Source of the DNA: Streptomyces cyanogenus
GTDB taxonomy: Bacteria > Actinomycetota > Actinomycetes > Streptomycetales > Streptomycetaceae
Direction: 5' to 3'
Assembly: GCF_017526105.1 (NCBI RefSeq)
Contig: NZ_CP071839.1
Span: 5,781,001 to 5,845,000 of the forward strand
DNA length: 64,000 nucleotides
Position 1 is the stretch's first letter, and every line of letters starts with the position of its first letter. A program made the position numbers and the translations under genes. The notes under the pieces were generated by a model. That model was not told the origin of the DNA. It saw only the letters and a list, made by a program, of their open reading frames with translations, and ran no database searches. Below, one piece after another: positions 26,982 to 35,610 of this stretch.

Positions 26982-28339
26982 GGCGCCTCCCGGCCGTCGT
27001 ACTGGCTGCGCGCCGAGTCGCTCACCCGGACCAGCAGCGCCACGATCGCCCAGTTGGTGACCACCGAGGAGCCGCCCTGGGCGAGGAACGGCATCGCCAT
27101 GCCGGTCAGCGGGATCAGCCCGGTGACTCCGCCCGCGATCACGAAAACCTGCAGCGCCACGATCGAGGCCAGCCCGACCGCGAGGAGCCGGCCGAACGGC
27201 TCGCGCAGCGCGAGGCCCGCCCGGTAGCCGCGCTCCACCAGCAGCGCGTACAGCAGCACGATCGCCGCGAGGCCGGCGAGGCCCAGTTCCTCCCCGGCGG
27301 TCGCCAGGATGAAGTCCGACTTGGCGGCGAAGCCGATCAGGATGGAGTGGCCGAGCCCCAGGCCGGTGCCGAGGACCCCGCCGGCGGCGAAGGCGAACAG
27401 CGACTGGGAGAGCTGGTTGGGGCCCTGCCCGGCCTCGATGGTGGCGAACGGGTGCAGCCAGTCCTCGATCCGGCCGCCCACGTGCGGCTCCAGCCGCCCC
27501 ACGGCGAAGGCGCCGAGCACGGCCAGCAGCAGCCCGACCGCGATCCAGCCGGTGCGCCCGGTGGCGACGTACAGCAGCACCACGAACAGCCCGAAGAACA
27601 GCAGCGAGGTCCCGAGGTCCCGCTCCAGCACCAGCACCCCCACGCTCACCAGCCAGATCGTCAGGATCGGCCCGAGCACCCGCCCGGTCGGGAACTGCAG
27701 CCGCCACAGCCGCCGGCCGGTGTACGCGAGCGCGCTGCGGTTGGCGGCCAGATAGGCGGCGAAGAACACCGCGAGCAGCACCTTCGCGAACTCGCCCGGC
27801 TGGATGGAGAACCCGGCGATCCGGATCCAGATCCGGGCGCCGTTGACCGCCGGGAACAGGATCGGCAGCGCCAGCAGGGCGAGGGCGGCCACCACGCAGA
27901 CGTACGAGTACCGCTGGAGCACCCGGTGGTCGCGCAGCACCAGGACGACGGCGATGAACAGGCCCACCCCGAGCGTGGACCACACCAGTTGGGCGGGGGC
28001 CGCCTGGTCACCCGGTGTCTCCAGGTCCAGCCGGTAGATCAGCACCAGCCCGAGCCCGTTGAGCAGCACGCCGATGGGCAGCGGGAGGGGATCGGCGTAC
28101 GGCGCCCGGATGCGGACCGCGATGTGCGCGCACAGGGCGAGCACGCCGAGGCCGGCCCCGTAGCCGGCGGCGCCCGGCGGGACGGTGCCGGTCCGGGCCA
28201 GCCCCACCGCGCAGTAGCCGTACACGGACAGCAGGACGGCCAGCACGAGCAGGGAGAGTTCGACGCCCCGGCGCCGGGGGAGGCGTGCGGCGCGCGCGGG
28301 AGCGGGGACCGCCGCCGTGGTGGTTCCGGCGTTCGTCAT
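26978..28339 (-). CDS. FtsW/RodA/SpoVE-family (SEDS) glycosyltransferase
   Basis: A 453-aa polytopic protein with ten or more helices and the SEDS signature near the C-terminus (VIAGGVTGLIPLTGMAMPFLAQGGSS). SEDS proteins polymerise lipid II into glycan strands and act with a class B PBP, here encoded by the overlapping downstream gene. Paired ftsW-pbp genes away from the division cluster are usual in Streptomyces. A large central loop (about residues 300-330, LEPHVGGRIEDWLHPFATIE) is the external catalytic loop. Confidence 0.93.
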   Translation of the reverse strand: MTNAGTTTAAVPAPARAARLPRRRGVELSLLVLAVLLSVYGYCAVGLARTGTVPPGAAGYGAGLGVLALCAHIAVRIRAPYADPLPLPIGVLLNGLGLVLIYRLDLETPGDQAAPAQLVWSTLGVGLFIAVVLVLRDHRVLQRYSYVCVVAALALLALPILFPAVNGARIWIRIAGFSIQPGEFAKVLLAVFFAAYLAANRSALAYTGRRLWRLQFPTGRVLGPILTIWLVSVGVLVLERDLGTSLLFFGLFVVLLYVATGRTGWIAVGLLLAVLGAFAVGRLEPHVGGRIEDWLHPFATIEAGQGPNQLSQSLFAFAAGGVLGTGLGLGHSILIGFAAKSDFILATAGEELGLAGLAAIVLLYALLVERGYRAGLALREPFGRLLAVGLASIVALQVFVIAGGVTGLIPLTGMAMPFLAQGGSSVVTNWAIVALLVRVSDSARSQYDGREAP

Positions 28340-28755
28340 GCCCGGAACCTACCGAAATAGGCCCCCTTGTGTACGGAGGGCGGGGCCGCTTGCGTACGCA
28401 GGGCGTGGCCGCACCCTCGAAGGGGCGCGGACTGCGTCACCTGGCGGCTCCGCCTCGGGCACGGGGGTGTGCGGCTGTCCGGCTCCGCCGCCCGGGCGGG
28501 CTCGGGCGCGTATGGCGGTGAGCCCGGTTGTGTCCTGTGCGGCTCGGCCGGGCAGGGCGGTGAGCCCGGAATCCGCCTGGGGCGCCGGGTTCTACTCGGC
28601 CCGGGCGGCCTCAAGGTGGCGACCGCGGGGCTGTGTCGCTGTGCGGCTCCGCCGTCCGGGCGGGCTCGGACGGGTATGACGGTGAGCCCGGTTGTGTCCT
28701 GTGCGGCTGGGCCGGGCAGGGCGGTGAGCCCGGAATCCGCCCGCGGGCTTGGGCG
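28340..28755. other. repeat-rich non-coding interval
   Basis: About 415 bp between the FtsW-type gene start and the sensor kinase stop. Open frames here encode only Arg/Gly/Pro-rich sequence. It contains the first copy and part of the second copy of a 164-bp duplication, and short internal repeats such as GGTGAGCCCGG (two per unit). Confidence 0.6.
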
Positions 28756-28797
28756 CTACTCGCCCCCGGGCAGCCTCAGAGTGGCGACCGCGCCCCC
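28470..28797. repeat. imperfect 164-bp tandem duplication reaching into a gene end
   Basis: The sequence from about 28481 recurs from 28645, shifted by exactly 164 bp, with roughly 80-85 percent identity by eye. The second copy includes the last 15 or so codons of the downstream kinase gene (minus strand, stop at 28756-28758). The first copy therefore carries a decayed, untranslated image of the kinase C-terminus (28592 onward). Confidence 0.8.
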
Positions 28798-30000
28798 GTC
28801 CACCGCGTTGGTGAAGGTCAGCGCGGCGCCCAGCACCTCCGCCTGGCCCACCGCGATGGTCAGCCCGAGCCCGTGCCCCTTGGCCCCGCCCTCGGTACGG
28901 AACCGCTGCGGCCCATGGGCCACCAGGTACCCCGGATACCCGCCCCCGTGGTCCCGCACGGTCACCACCGGCCCGTCCACCGTCAGCACCACCGGTGGTG
29001 CCCCGTGCTTGTGCGCGTTGGCCACCAGGTTCCCGAGCACCCGCTCCAGCCGCCGCCGGTCGGTCTCCACCCGGACGTCCCGCAGGATCCGCACCTCGGT
29101 GTCGGTGCCCGAGGCCCGCACCACCCGCGCGGCCAGCGCCCCCAGCTGTTCCGTGCCGACCTCCAGCCGCTCCCGGCCGGTGTCCAGCCGGGAGATCTCC
29201 AGCAGGTCCTCGGTGAGCGTGCGCAGCGCGGCCACCCGGTCCTGCACCAGCTCCGTCGGCCGCCCGGGAGGCAGCAGCTCGGCCGCCGCGTGCAGCCCGG
29301 TCAGCGGAGTGCGCAGCTCGTGCGCGACGTCAGCGGTGAACCGCTGCTCGCTCAGCAGCTTGCTCTGCAGGCTCGACGCCATCGTGTCCAGGGCCGCGGC
29401 CACCGCGGCGACCTCGTCCTGCGGGCGGGTCGGATCCTGCGTCCGGGGGTCGTTCACCCGGGCGTCCAGGTCGCCGGCGCTGATCCGCCGGGCCACCCGC
29501 GCGGTGCCGTGCAGCCGCCGGGTCACCCGGGTCACCGCGAACACGCCGACCAGCACGGTCGCGCCGATCGCCAGCCCCGACGACCACAGGATCGACTGGT
29601 CGAGTCCGGCGATGGTGCGGGACGGCTGCGAGTAGTCGACCTCCACGGCCAGCGCCCGGTGCCCGGCCACCGGCCCCGCCGCCCACATCATCGGCCGCCC
29701 CCGGTGGGTGGCGACCATTGTGCCGCGCTCCCCGGCCGCCGCCAGGGTCCGCAGCGGCGTCGGCAGCCCCTCCGGGTCCACCCCGGCTCCCGGCAGCAGC
29801 GTGTCCCCGGCCTCGTACGCCTGCGTGGCGTCGGCGAGCCGGGACAGCGCCAGGTCGCGGGCCTGGCCGACGGTCTGGTTGGTCACCGAGACATGGACCA
29901 GCACGCCGAGCAGCGCGGCCAGCGCGCAGCACATCACGATGATGAACGCGGCGGCCTTGACGGCGAGGGCCCCGGCCCAGTGGGGCAGCGTGAGCCTCAC
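28756..30000 (-). CDS. sensor histidine kinase without adjacent response regulator
   Basis: A 414-aa kinase: helix 1 (about 11-36), extracytoplasmic sensor (about 38-135), helix 2 (about 138-158), HAMP, H-box with His227 (FTADVAHELRTPL) and HATPase (NLVANAHKHG, RDHGGGYPG, KGHGLGLTIA). Start: the GTG at 30000 overlaps the lipoprotein gene stop as GTGA. The preceding gene encodes a CseA-like lipoprotein, which recalls the sigE-cseABC cell-envelope stress operon, but no response regulator gene is present on either side. Its last codons lie in a 164-bp duplication. Confidence 0.88.
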   Translation of the reverse strand: MRLTLPHWAGALAVKAAAFIIVMCCALAALLGVLVHVSVTNQTVGQARDLALSRLADATQAYEAGDTLLPGAGVDPEGLPTPLRTLAAAGERGTMVATHRGRPMMWAAGPVAGHRALAVEVDYSQPSRTIAGLDQSILWSSGLAIGATVLVGVFAVTRVTRRLHGTARVARRISAGDLDARVNDPRTQDPTRPQDEVAAVAAALDTMASSLQSKLLSEQRFTADVAHELRTPLTGLHAAAELLPPGRPTELVQDRVAALRTLTEDLLEISRLDTGRERLEVGTEQLGALAARVVRASGTDTEVRILRDVRVETDRRRLERVLGNLVANAHKHGAPPVVLTVDGPVVTVRDHGGGYPGYLVAHGPQRFRTEGGAKGHGLGLTIAVGQAEVLGAALTFTNAVDGGAVATLRLPGGE

Positions 30001-30770
30001 CGCGGGCTCGCCGCGGTCGCTGCCGGCTCCGCGGTCCGCGTGGTCCCCGTGCTCGGTGCGGGCGAGGCCGACGGGGACGGGGTCCTGCCGGTCCGGCCGT
30101 CGCCGACGTGCAGGTACTCGTCGCGGGAGAACACCATCGCGCGCTGGCCCGGGTCCCACTCCCAGGTGGTGCGGTACTCGTAGCCGGAGGTGTCGGCCGG
30201 CGAGCGTTCGATCAGCGACCGGCCGGCCAGCTCCACCCCGATGATCGCGTCGTTGTCGGCCAGCACCTGCACCAGCCTGTGCCGCTCGACGGTGTACACC
30301 CGCACCGCCGTCTGGTTGGTCGGGTACAGCCGGAAGCCGAGCGTCAGATCCGCCCGGCCGTCCCCGGTGAGGTCCCGGTAGTACGGCTTCAGCAGCGGGC
30401 ACCGGGCCCGGTCCCCGCCCGGCCGGCACTCCTGCATCCGGTCCACGGTCGCGTGGTACGCCCCCTTCGACCCGTAGTCGGCCGGGTGCGCCCTCAGCTC
30501 CGCCTCGACGACGTCCACCGGATCGACCTTGCGGATGTCGTCGCCGGGGACCGCGACGCCCTTGACGATCTCCCGGGTCGACACGTCGTAGGGGTACGCC
30601 GGGCTGGACGCCGGCCGCAGATCGGGCCAGAGCTTGGCGGGACTGGCGGCGGTCGGGGTCGCCCCGGCGCCGCGCAGCCCACCGGTGTCCCCGCAGCCCG
30701 CCGCCGTCACCGACAGCAGGGCGACGGCGGCTGCGGCGAGGGCGGTGCGTACGGGACGACGGGCTGGCAT
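29997..30770 (-). CDS. CseA-like lipoprotein
   Basis: A 257-aa precursor with a lipoprotein signal peptide (lipobox TAAGC, Cys near residue 26). The mature domain contains DLTGDGRADLTLGF, an FG-GAP/EF-hand-like stretch also seen in CseA-type proteins, and a Ser/Pro/Thr-rich C-terminus. In the sigE system CseA dampens CseC signalling from the outer membrane face; a similar role toward the coupled kinase is an inference from gene order. Outside face of the cell membrane. Confidence 0.75.
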   Translation of the reverse strand: MPARRPVRTALAAAAVALLSVTAAGCGDTGGLRGAGATPTAASPAKLWPDLRPASSPAYPYDVSTREIVKGVAVPGDDIRKVDPVDVVEAELRAHPADYGSKGAYHATVDRMQECRPGGDRARCPLLKPYYRDLTGDGRADLTLGFRLYPTNQTAVRVYTVERHRLVQVLADNDAIIGVELAGRSLIERSPADTSGYEYRTTWEWDPGQRAMVFSRDEYLHVGDGRTGRTPSPSASPAPSTGTTRTAEPAATAASPR

Positions 30771-31080
30771 CCCTACATTCTGACGGAAGCGTGCTTTGTA
30801 CCGCCTCGGACGCGGGGCGTGCCGCAGGTCGTACGGCGCCGGGGCGGGGTGTGCCGCGGGTCGTACCGCTTCGGACGCGGGGGGCGCTGCGGGCCGTACT
30901 GCTTCGGACGCGGGGCGTGCCCCAGGCCGTACCGCTTCGGGCCTGGGCGCGCTGCGGGTCGTACCGCTTCGGGCCTGGGCGCGCTGCGGGCCGTACCGCT
31001 TCGGGCCTGGGCGCGCTGCGGGTCGTACTGCCTCGGACGCGGGGCGCGCCGCGGGCCCAGCCCCGCGAAGGGCACCGCGG
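30771..31080. other. non-coding interval with tandem repeats
   Basis: 310 bp between the lipoprotein start and the phosphatase stop (both minus strand). It is filled almost entirely by the 32/33-bp array. Promoter elements of the lipoprotein-kinase operon must lie within or next to the repeats. Confidence 0.6.
30798..31057. repeat. tandem array, 8 units of 32-33 bp
   Basis: Each unit begins GTACCGCTTCGG or a close variant. It continues as ACGCGGGGCGTGCC (33-bp form) or GCCTGGGCGCGCTG (32-bp form) and ends CGGGTC or CGGGCC. Unit order is 33-32-33-33-32-32-32-33. Units 5, 6 and 7 are nearly identical, which points to recent expansion. The changing length excludes a coding function. Confidence 0.88.
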
Positions 31081-31587
31081 CTACTCGGTCAGCTCCTCCA
31101 GCAGCCGCACGGTCGCCAGGCCCGCCCGCAGGTACTCCACGAACAGCTCGTTGTGCAGCGCCCACGCCGAGCGCCGGGCCCGGATCAGCTGGATCGCCTG
31201 GTCGGCCGAGTCACCCCGCTGGACCAGGGCGTGCCCGACGACCAGCCCCGAGCGGTTGTACCCGTGGTAACAGCGCACGAGCACCCGGCGGCCCGCATCC
31301 AGCGCCTCGTTCACCGCCCGCGCCAGCCGGATCACCCCGGCGAGCTGCGTCCCGTCCAGCGGCCCGTCCGGAATCGGCCACACATGGTGCTCCACGCCCG
31401 CATCGGGCCCGTACCCCGGCAGCCGCAGCAGGGACTGCACCAGATCGAACTCGTCTCGTACGACGGCGAGCTCCAGCCGGCCGGAACGGCCCCGGAACTG
31501 GTGCCCGCCCATCCACAGGCCGGGCACGACCTCGCTCCACGGGCTGTCCGGAGCCGGTACGTCGGGCTGCTTTCCGCGGATACGCAA
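31081..31587 (-). CDS. dual-specificity/protein-tyrosine phosphatase-like protein
   Basis: A 168-aa single-domain cysteine phosphatase of the DSP type. The P-loop is VRCYHGYNRSG (Cys-x5-Arg), with an upstream WPIPDGPLD loop that can supply the general acid Asp. Most family members have His before the Cys; here it is Arg. Substrate unknown; it could act on phospho-Tyr/Ser or on small phosphate esters. Start: TTG 31587 is supported by GGGGAGG 6 bases upstream and by protein length; the longer open frame is the shadow of the divergent NERD gene. Confidence 0.72.
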   Translation of the reverse strand: MRIRGKQPDVPAPDSPWSEVVPGLWMGGHQFRGRSGRLELAVVRDEFDLVQSLLRLPGYGPDAGVEHHVWPIPDGPLDGTQLAGVIRLARAVNEALDAGRRVLVRCYHGYNRSGLVVGHALVQRGDSADQAIQLIRARRSAWALHNELFVEYLRAGLATVRLLEELTE

Positions 31588-31687
31588 CGGCGCCTCCCCA
31601 ACTCCCCCTCGCAGGGCCGTCCTCCACGGTAACCGGTCTTGCCCCGGGAGCACCCCGCCTGTTCCCATGGTCGAGGGGTGATGGCGC

Positions 31688-32491
31688 ATGAGCGGACTGC
31701 GCGTGGTGCCGGCCTTCCGGCACGGCCGGGAGCGGCTGTACGTCTGCCGCGAGGACGGATCCAACGTCGCCTGGTACGACCGCGAGACCGGCCGGGTCAA
31801 CCTGCTCGGCGAGGACAGCAGGGACGACGTGCTGCACGCCCTGCAACCCTTCCTGACCGGCCCGGTCACCGTGGGCCCGCCCCCGGTGCCCACCCCCGCG
31901 GAACTCGCCCGGCTCACCCTGCACCCGGACGACGACCTCGCCCCCAACCGCCCCGGCGAGGCCCTGCTCGTCGCCCTCGACCGCGACCCCGGCCCCGCCC
32001 ACCGGCTGCGCCCCGACCCGCGCCGGCGCGCCCTGGCCGCCGAGCAGACCGTCGGCGGCGCCCTGGACGAGCTGGAGGGCGCCGGCTGGCACACCGTGCA
32101 CTCCGTCCCGCTGCCCGGCGGCGACCGCATCCACCACCTGGTGATCGGCCCCGGCGGCCTGTTCACCGTCCACGCCCTGTACGCCCGCAAGAGCCGGGTC
32201 CTGGTCGCCGACCCGATGGTCACCCTGGGCCGCCGCGAGGCCGAGCCGCTGCTGCGCCGGCTGCGCGCCGACGCCGACCGCGCCACCTACGCCCTGACCG
32301 CCGAGGTCCGCCCGCTGCTGGCCCTGGTCGGCCCGGCCGAGGTGACCGTGACGGCACAGCCGCGCGGGGTGCGGATCCTGACGGACGCCGAGCTGGCGGG
32401 CCTGGCCCGGCTGGGCGCGGTGCTCAAGCCGGCCGACGTGGAGGCACTGCACGGGATGGCCCGGGACCGGAAGACCTGGGGCAGGCTGTAG
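31688..32491 (+). CDS. NERD-domain protein with degenerate active site
   Basis: A 267-aa protein with an N-terminal region of about 100 residues and a NERD (nuclease-related) domain at about 120-210. The part corresponding to the nuclease centre reads RIHHLVIGPGGLFTVHALY, so the usual Asp and the (E/N)TK lysine are missing compared with its paralogue at 36.4 kb (DIDHLLIGPGGVFSINTK). It is probably not a nuclease. The C-terminal segment is similar between the two (ADVEALHGMARDRKTW against ADQVEQVYGVARHRQAW). Confidence 0.72.
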   Translation: MSGLRVVPAFRHGRERLYVCREDGSNVAWYDRETGRVNLLGEDSRDDVLHALQPFLTGPVTVGPPPVPTPAELARLTLHPDDDLAPNRPGEALLVALDRDPGPAHRLRPDPRRRALAAEQTVGGALDELEGAGWHTVHSVPLPGGDRIHHLVIGPGGLFTVHALYARKSRVLVADPMVTLGRREAEPLLRRLRADADRATYALTAEVRPLLALVGPAEVTVTAQPRGVRILTDAELAGLARLGAVLKPADVEALHGMARDRKTWGRL

Positions 32492-32510
32492 CCCAGGGCG
32501 CCCGGGGCGC

Positions 32511-33398
32511 TCAGGGCAGGGGTACGGCCCGCTCCGGGGCCGTCAGCACCGCCATCAGGTCGCCGAGGTCCTGGAGCCGTGGGGCGATGTCCTCCGCCCG
32601 GAACTCCAGCTGCGCGGCGCTGCGGCAGTCGGCGACCTCCTCCCAGGTCACCGGCGCCGACACCAGCGGGGCCCGGCGGGCGCGCACGGTGTACGGGGTG
32701 GCCGTGGTCTTCCGGGCCGCGTTCTGGCTCCAGTCCACGAACACCTTCCCCGGCCGGAGGCTCTTGGTCATCCGGTGCACCACCAGCCGGGGCATCGCCC
32801 GCTCGGCCTCCACCGCCAGCGCCTTCGCGTACTCGGACGTCCGTTCGGAAGAGCTGCCCCGCACCGCCGCCAGTAGATGCAGCCCCTTCGAGCCGGCCGT
32901 CTTCGGGTACGCCTCGATCCCGTCCGCCGCGAGCCGCTCGCGCAGCCACAGGGCGACCTCGCAGCAGTGCACGATCGTCGCGGGCGCGCCCGGATCCAGG
33001 TCGAACACCAGCCGGTCCGCCTCCTGCGGGGACTGCACCAGCCACTGGTGCGTGTGGAACTCGGTGACCAGGTTCGCCGCCCAGACCAGGCTGGGCAGGT
33101 CCTGCACCACCACCATCCGGGCCGGGCTGTCCGCCGACGACCGCGGCACCTCGGCGGTGGTGACCCAGTCGGGCGTACCCGGCGGCACGTTCTTGGTGAA
33201 GAACAGCTGTCCGTCCGGGCCGTCCGGATAGCGCAGGAAGGACACCGCCCGGTCCCGCAGGTGCGGCAGCAGGGCCGCGGCGGTGGTCGCGTAGTAGTGC
33301 AGCAGCTCCCCTTTGGTGAAGCCGGTCTCCGGATACAGCACCTTCTCCAGGTTGCTGAGCGCGACCCGGCGCCCCTCCACCTCTGTGATAGGCGTCAT
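32511..33398 (-). CDS. LigD-type DNA polymerase/primase domain protein
   Basis: A 295-aa single-domain protein of the archaeo-eukaryotic primase fold seen in bacterial LigD (PolDom). The motif LVFDLDPG carries the metal-binding DxD, and KTAGSKGLHLL and HRMTKSLRPGKVFVDWSQN match the family. In non-homologous end joining it fills gaps and adds nucleotides at breaks with Ku. No ligase or 3'-phosphoesterase domain is attached, so these functions must be elsewhere. It is divergent from ku with about 50 bp between, a classical NHEJ pair. Confidence 0.93.
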   Translation of the reverse strand: MTPITEVEGRRVALSNLEKVLYPETGFTKGELLHYYATTAAALLPHLRDRAVSFLRYPDGPDGQLFFTKNVPPGTPDWVTTAEVPRSSADSPARMVVVQDLPSLVWAANLVTEFHTHQWLVQSPQEADRLVFDLDPGAPATIVHCCEVALWLRERLAADGIEAYPKTAGSKGLHLLAAVRGSSSERTSEYAKALAVEAERAMPRLVVHRMTKSLRPGKVFVDWSQNAARKTTATPYTVRARRAPLVSAPVTWEEVADCRSAAQLEFRAEDIAPRLQDLGDLMAVLTAPERAVPLP

Positions 33399-33451
33399 AA
33401 GATGACAATCCCAGACGAACCGGATAAATCGGCAAAGGAAGGGTGCGGCAC

Positions 33452-34474
33452 GTGCGATCGATATGGAACGGCGCCATCTCCTTCGGCCTCGTCAGCATCC
33501 CGATCAAGCTGGTGAACGCCACCGAGAGCCACGCCATCTCCTTCCGGCAGATCCACACCGAGGACAACGGCCGCATCCGCTACCGCAAGGTGTGCGAACT
33601 GGAGGAGCGCGAGGTCACGCAGGGGGAGATCGGCAAGGGGTACGAGGACGCCGACGGCACGATCATCCCGATCACCGACGAGGACCTCTCCCACCTGCCC
33701 ATCCCCACGGCCCGCACCATCGAGATCGTGGCCTTCGTCCCGGCCGACCGCATCGACCCCCTCCAGATGGACGCGGCCTACTACCTCGCGGCCAGTGGAG
33801 CCCCCGCCGCCAAGCCGTACACCCTGCTGCGCGAGGCCCTCAAGCGCAGCAACAAGGTCGCCATCGCCAAGTACGCACTGCGCGGCCGGGAACGCCTCGG
33901 CATGCTGCGGGTCGTCGGCGACGCCATCGCCATGCACGGGCTGCTCTGGCCGGACGAGGTCCGGGCCCCGGAGGGCGTCGCCCCCGACGTGGACGTCACC
34001 ATCCGGGACAAGGAACTCGACCTCGCGGACGCCCTGATGGACACGCTCGGCGAGGTCGACATGGACGACCTGCACGACGAGTACCGGGAGGCGCTGGAGG
34101 AGGTCATCGCCGCGAAGGCCTCCGGCGAGGCCCCGCCCGAGGCCCCGGCGCCCGCCGCCGGCGGCAAGGTGCTCGACCTGATGGCCGCCCTGGAGAACAG
34201 CGTGCGCGCGGCCCGGGAGTCCCGCGCGGCCGCCGGCTCCGAGGCCGAGGTCAGATCCCTGCGGCAGGACCGGGCCGCACCCAAGGAACCGGCCGGCAAG
34301 AAGTCGACGTCCACGACCACGAAGAAGACGGCCACCGCGAAGAAGGCCGCACCCGCACGCAAGTCGACGTCCAAGGCGGGGGAGGCCGCGAAGAAGACGG
34401 GGGCCGCGGCGAAGAGCACGACGACGAAGAAGACCTCACCCAAGAAGACCACGTCCCGCAAGCGCTCGGCGTGA
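33452..34474 (+). CDS. ku: bacterial Ku protein
   Basis: About 340 aa. The Ku core (residues about 1-255: SIWNGAISFGLVSIPIKL opening, then VCELEEREVTQGEIGKGYE) forms a ring-shaped homodimer on DNA ends. The C-terminal 80 residues are a Lys/Ala/Thr/Ser-rich, histone-H1-like tail (KKTATAKKAAPARKS type), known to help DNA binding in extended actinobacterial Ku. The GTG at 33452 is preferred because AAGGAAGG lies 9 bases upstream; a GTG at 33443 sits on that site. Partner: the divergent LigD polymerase. Confidence 0.94.
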   Translation: MRSIWNGAISFGLVSIPIKLVNATESHAISFRQIHTEDNGRIRYRKVCELEEREVTQGEIGKGYEDADGTIIPITDEDLSHLPIPTARTIEIVAFVPADRIDPLQMDAAYYLAASGAPAAKPYTLLREALKRSNKVAIAKYALRGRERLGMLRVVGDAIAMHGLLWPDEVRAPEGVAPDVDVTIRDKELDLADALMDTLGEVDMDDLHDEYREALEEVIAAKASGEAPPEAPAPAAGGKVLDLMAALENSVRAARESRAAAGSEAEVRSLRQDRAAPKEPAGKKSTSTTTKKTATAKKAAPARKSTSKAGEAAKKTGAAAKSTTTKKTSPKKTTSRKRSA

Positions 34475-34653
34475 CCCTCGCCGGGGTGCGGGAGCGCCGG
34501 GTGGCGTGGATCCGGTGCTCGTCTTCGGCGCGGGGGTGGCTGAGCATGGCGTCAGCGGCGTCGATGTCGGTGGCACGGGTCTGATGCAGAGCGTGCGGGG
34601 GTGGACGACCGTGAGTTGCCGACCGCCGTATCGCCGTCACTTCACATCGCAGC

Positions 34654-34677
34654 GGTTACCGCATGCTTTCTGGGTAC
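34654..34677 (+). promoter_or_regulatory. sigma-B-type promoter
   Basis: GGTT, 14 bases, GGGTAC. This matches the Streptomyces sigma-B consensus GNNT-N14-16-GGGTAY exactly. Transcription should start near 34684, about 40 bases before the ATG of the SPW-repeat gene, giving stress (osmotic/cold) control. Confidence 0.55.
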
Positions 34678-34723
34678 CCGCCCGGCGAACTGGTACGAAA
34701 GCCATACTTCGGAGGTAAGTGAC

Positions 34724-35212
34724 ATGGCGACCTCTCCCCAGTCCGACATGGCAACTCATCCCGACATCATCGCCATGCGCGAACGCCACGAGATGGCCGA
34801 GCGCACCACGAGCACTCCGAGGGCGCAAGCCATCGAGAGCATGGCCCTCCTCACCGGGCTCTACCTCGCGGCCTCGCCCTGGATCACGGGCTTCAACGGC
34901 TTCTCGACCCTGGCGGTCAACAACCTGATCACCGGCATCGCCTACGCACTCCTCATGAGCGGCGGCTTCGGCCGGGCCTACGACCGTGTGCACAGCATGG
35001 CGTGGGCCGCCTGCGCGCTGAGCCTGTGGACGATCATTGCGCCGTGGGTCGTGGCCGGTGACGTCTCCACGCCGAAGACCATCGTGAACAACGTCATCGT
35101 CGGCGTCATAGGCCTGCTGCTGGCCCTGACGGCCGCCGCGATCGGCCAGGAGCGCCGGGACCAGACAACCACCGGCCGCATGTCCGCACCCTATGGGGGA
35201 GGCCGGACCTGA
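34724..35212 (+). CDS. SPW-repeat four-helix membrane protein
   Basis: A 162-aa protein with two SPW repeat units, each a pair of helices with the signature (S/A)PW: LAASPWITGFN and IIAPWVVAGD. Residues 1-45 are a polar cytoplasmic N-terminus. Function unknown; several such proteins are stress-linked, which agrees with the sigma-B-like promoter. ATG 34724 has GGAGG upstream. It is the last clearly core-like gene before the accessory region. Confidence 0.8.
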   Translation: MATSPQSDMATHPDIIAMRERHEMAERTTSTPRAQAIESMALLTGLYLAASPWITGFNGFSTLAVNNLITGIAYALLMSGGFGRAYDRVHSMAWAACALSLWTIIAPWVVAGDVSTPKTIVNNVIVGVIGLLLALTAAAIGQERRDQTTTGRMSAPYGGGRT

Positions 35213-35610
35213 CCGAACGCGGGGGAGGCCCAGGCCTCACCTCACCACCTCTGCACAGACGCGAAGACCCCGCCTCGGCGCTTCCGCCGGCGACGGGGTC
35301 TTCGGGCTATCTCACTCCGGGCGCCGGCGGCAGCCGCGGCCGGCGATGGAACGGCCTCATGGTTCGAGTCGCGCGGAGCCGATCCACCAAAGTTGCCGAG
35401 CGAGCAACAGCGGACAACCTGCACCCACGCCGAGGCCCCGGACATGCCGCCTGGGGCCTCCGCCTTGAGGGCCTGTCCCGTCGGCCTTCCCGGGCGTGCA
35501 CCGCCGTGCGGCCTGCCGGGCCCGGCTTGACGTATGGAAGGGTCAGACGCCGTTGCCCACGCCGGCCACACGAGGGGAACCGTGTGGTCGAGAGGATCAG
35601 GAGCCGCTCC
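35213..35610. other. non-coding stretch with a terminator hairpin
   Basis: About 400 bp without a supportable gene. It holds the hairpin at 35263-35303 and, near its right end, the promoter and AGGAG site of the acetyltransferase gene. Confidence 0.45.
35263..35303. terminator. terminator hairpin GAAGACCCCG/CGGGGTCTTC
   Basis: Perfect 10-bp arms (35263-35272 and 35294-35303) around a GC-rich loop that itself can pair. Sequence and flank (CTGCACA, one or two bases, CGCGAAGACCCCG) recur almost unchanged beside the tRNA at 63474-63514. Confidence 0.75.
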
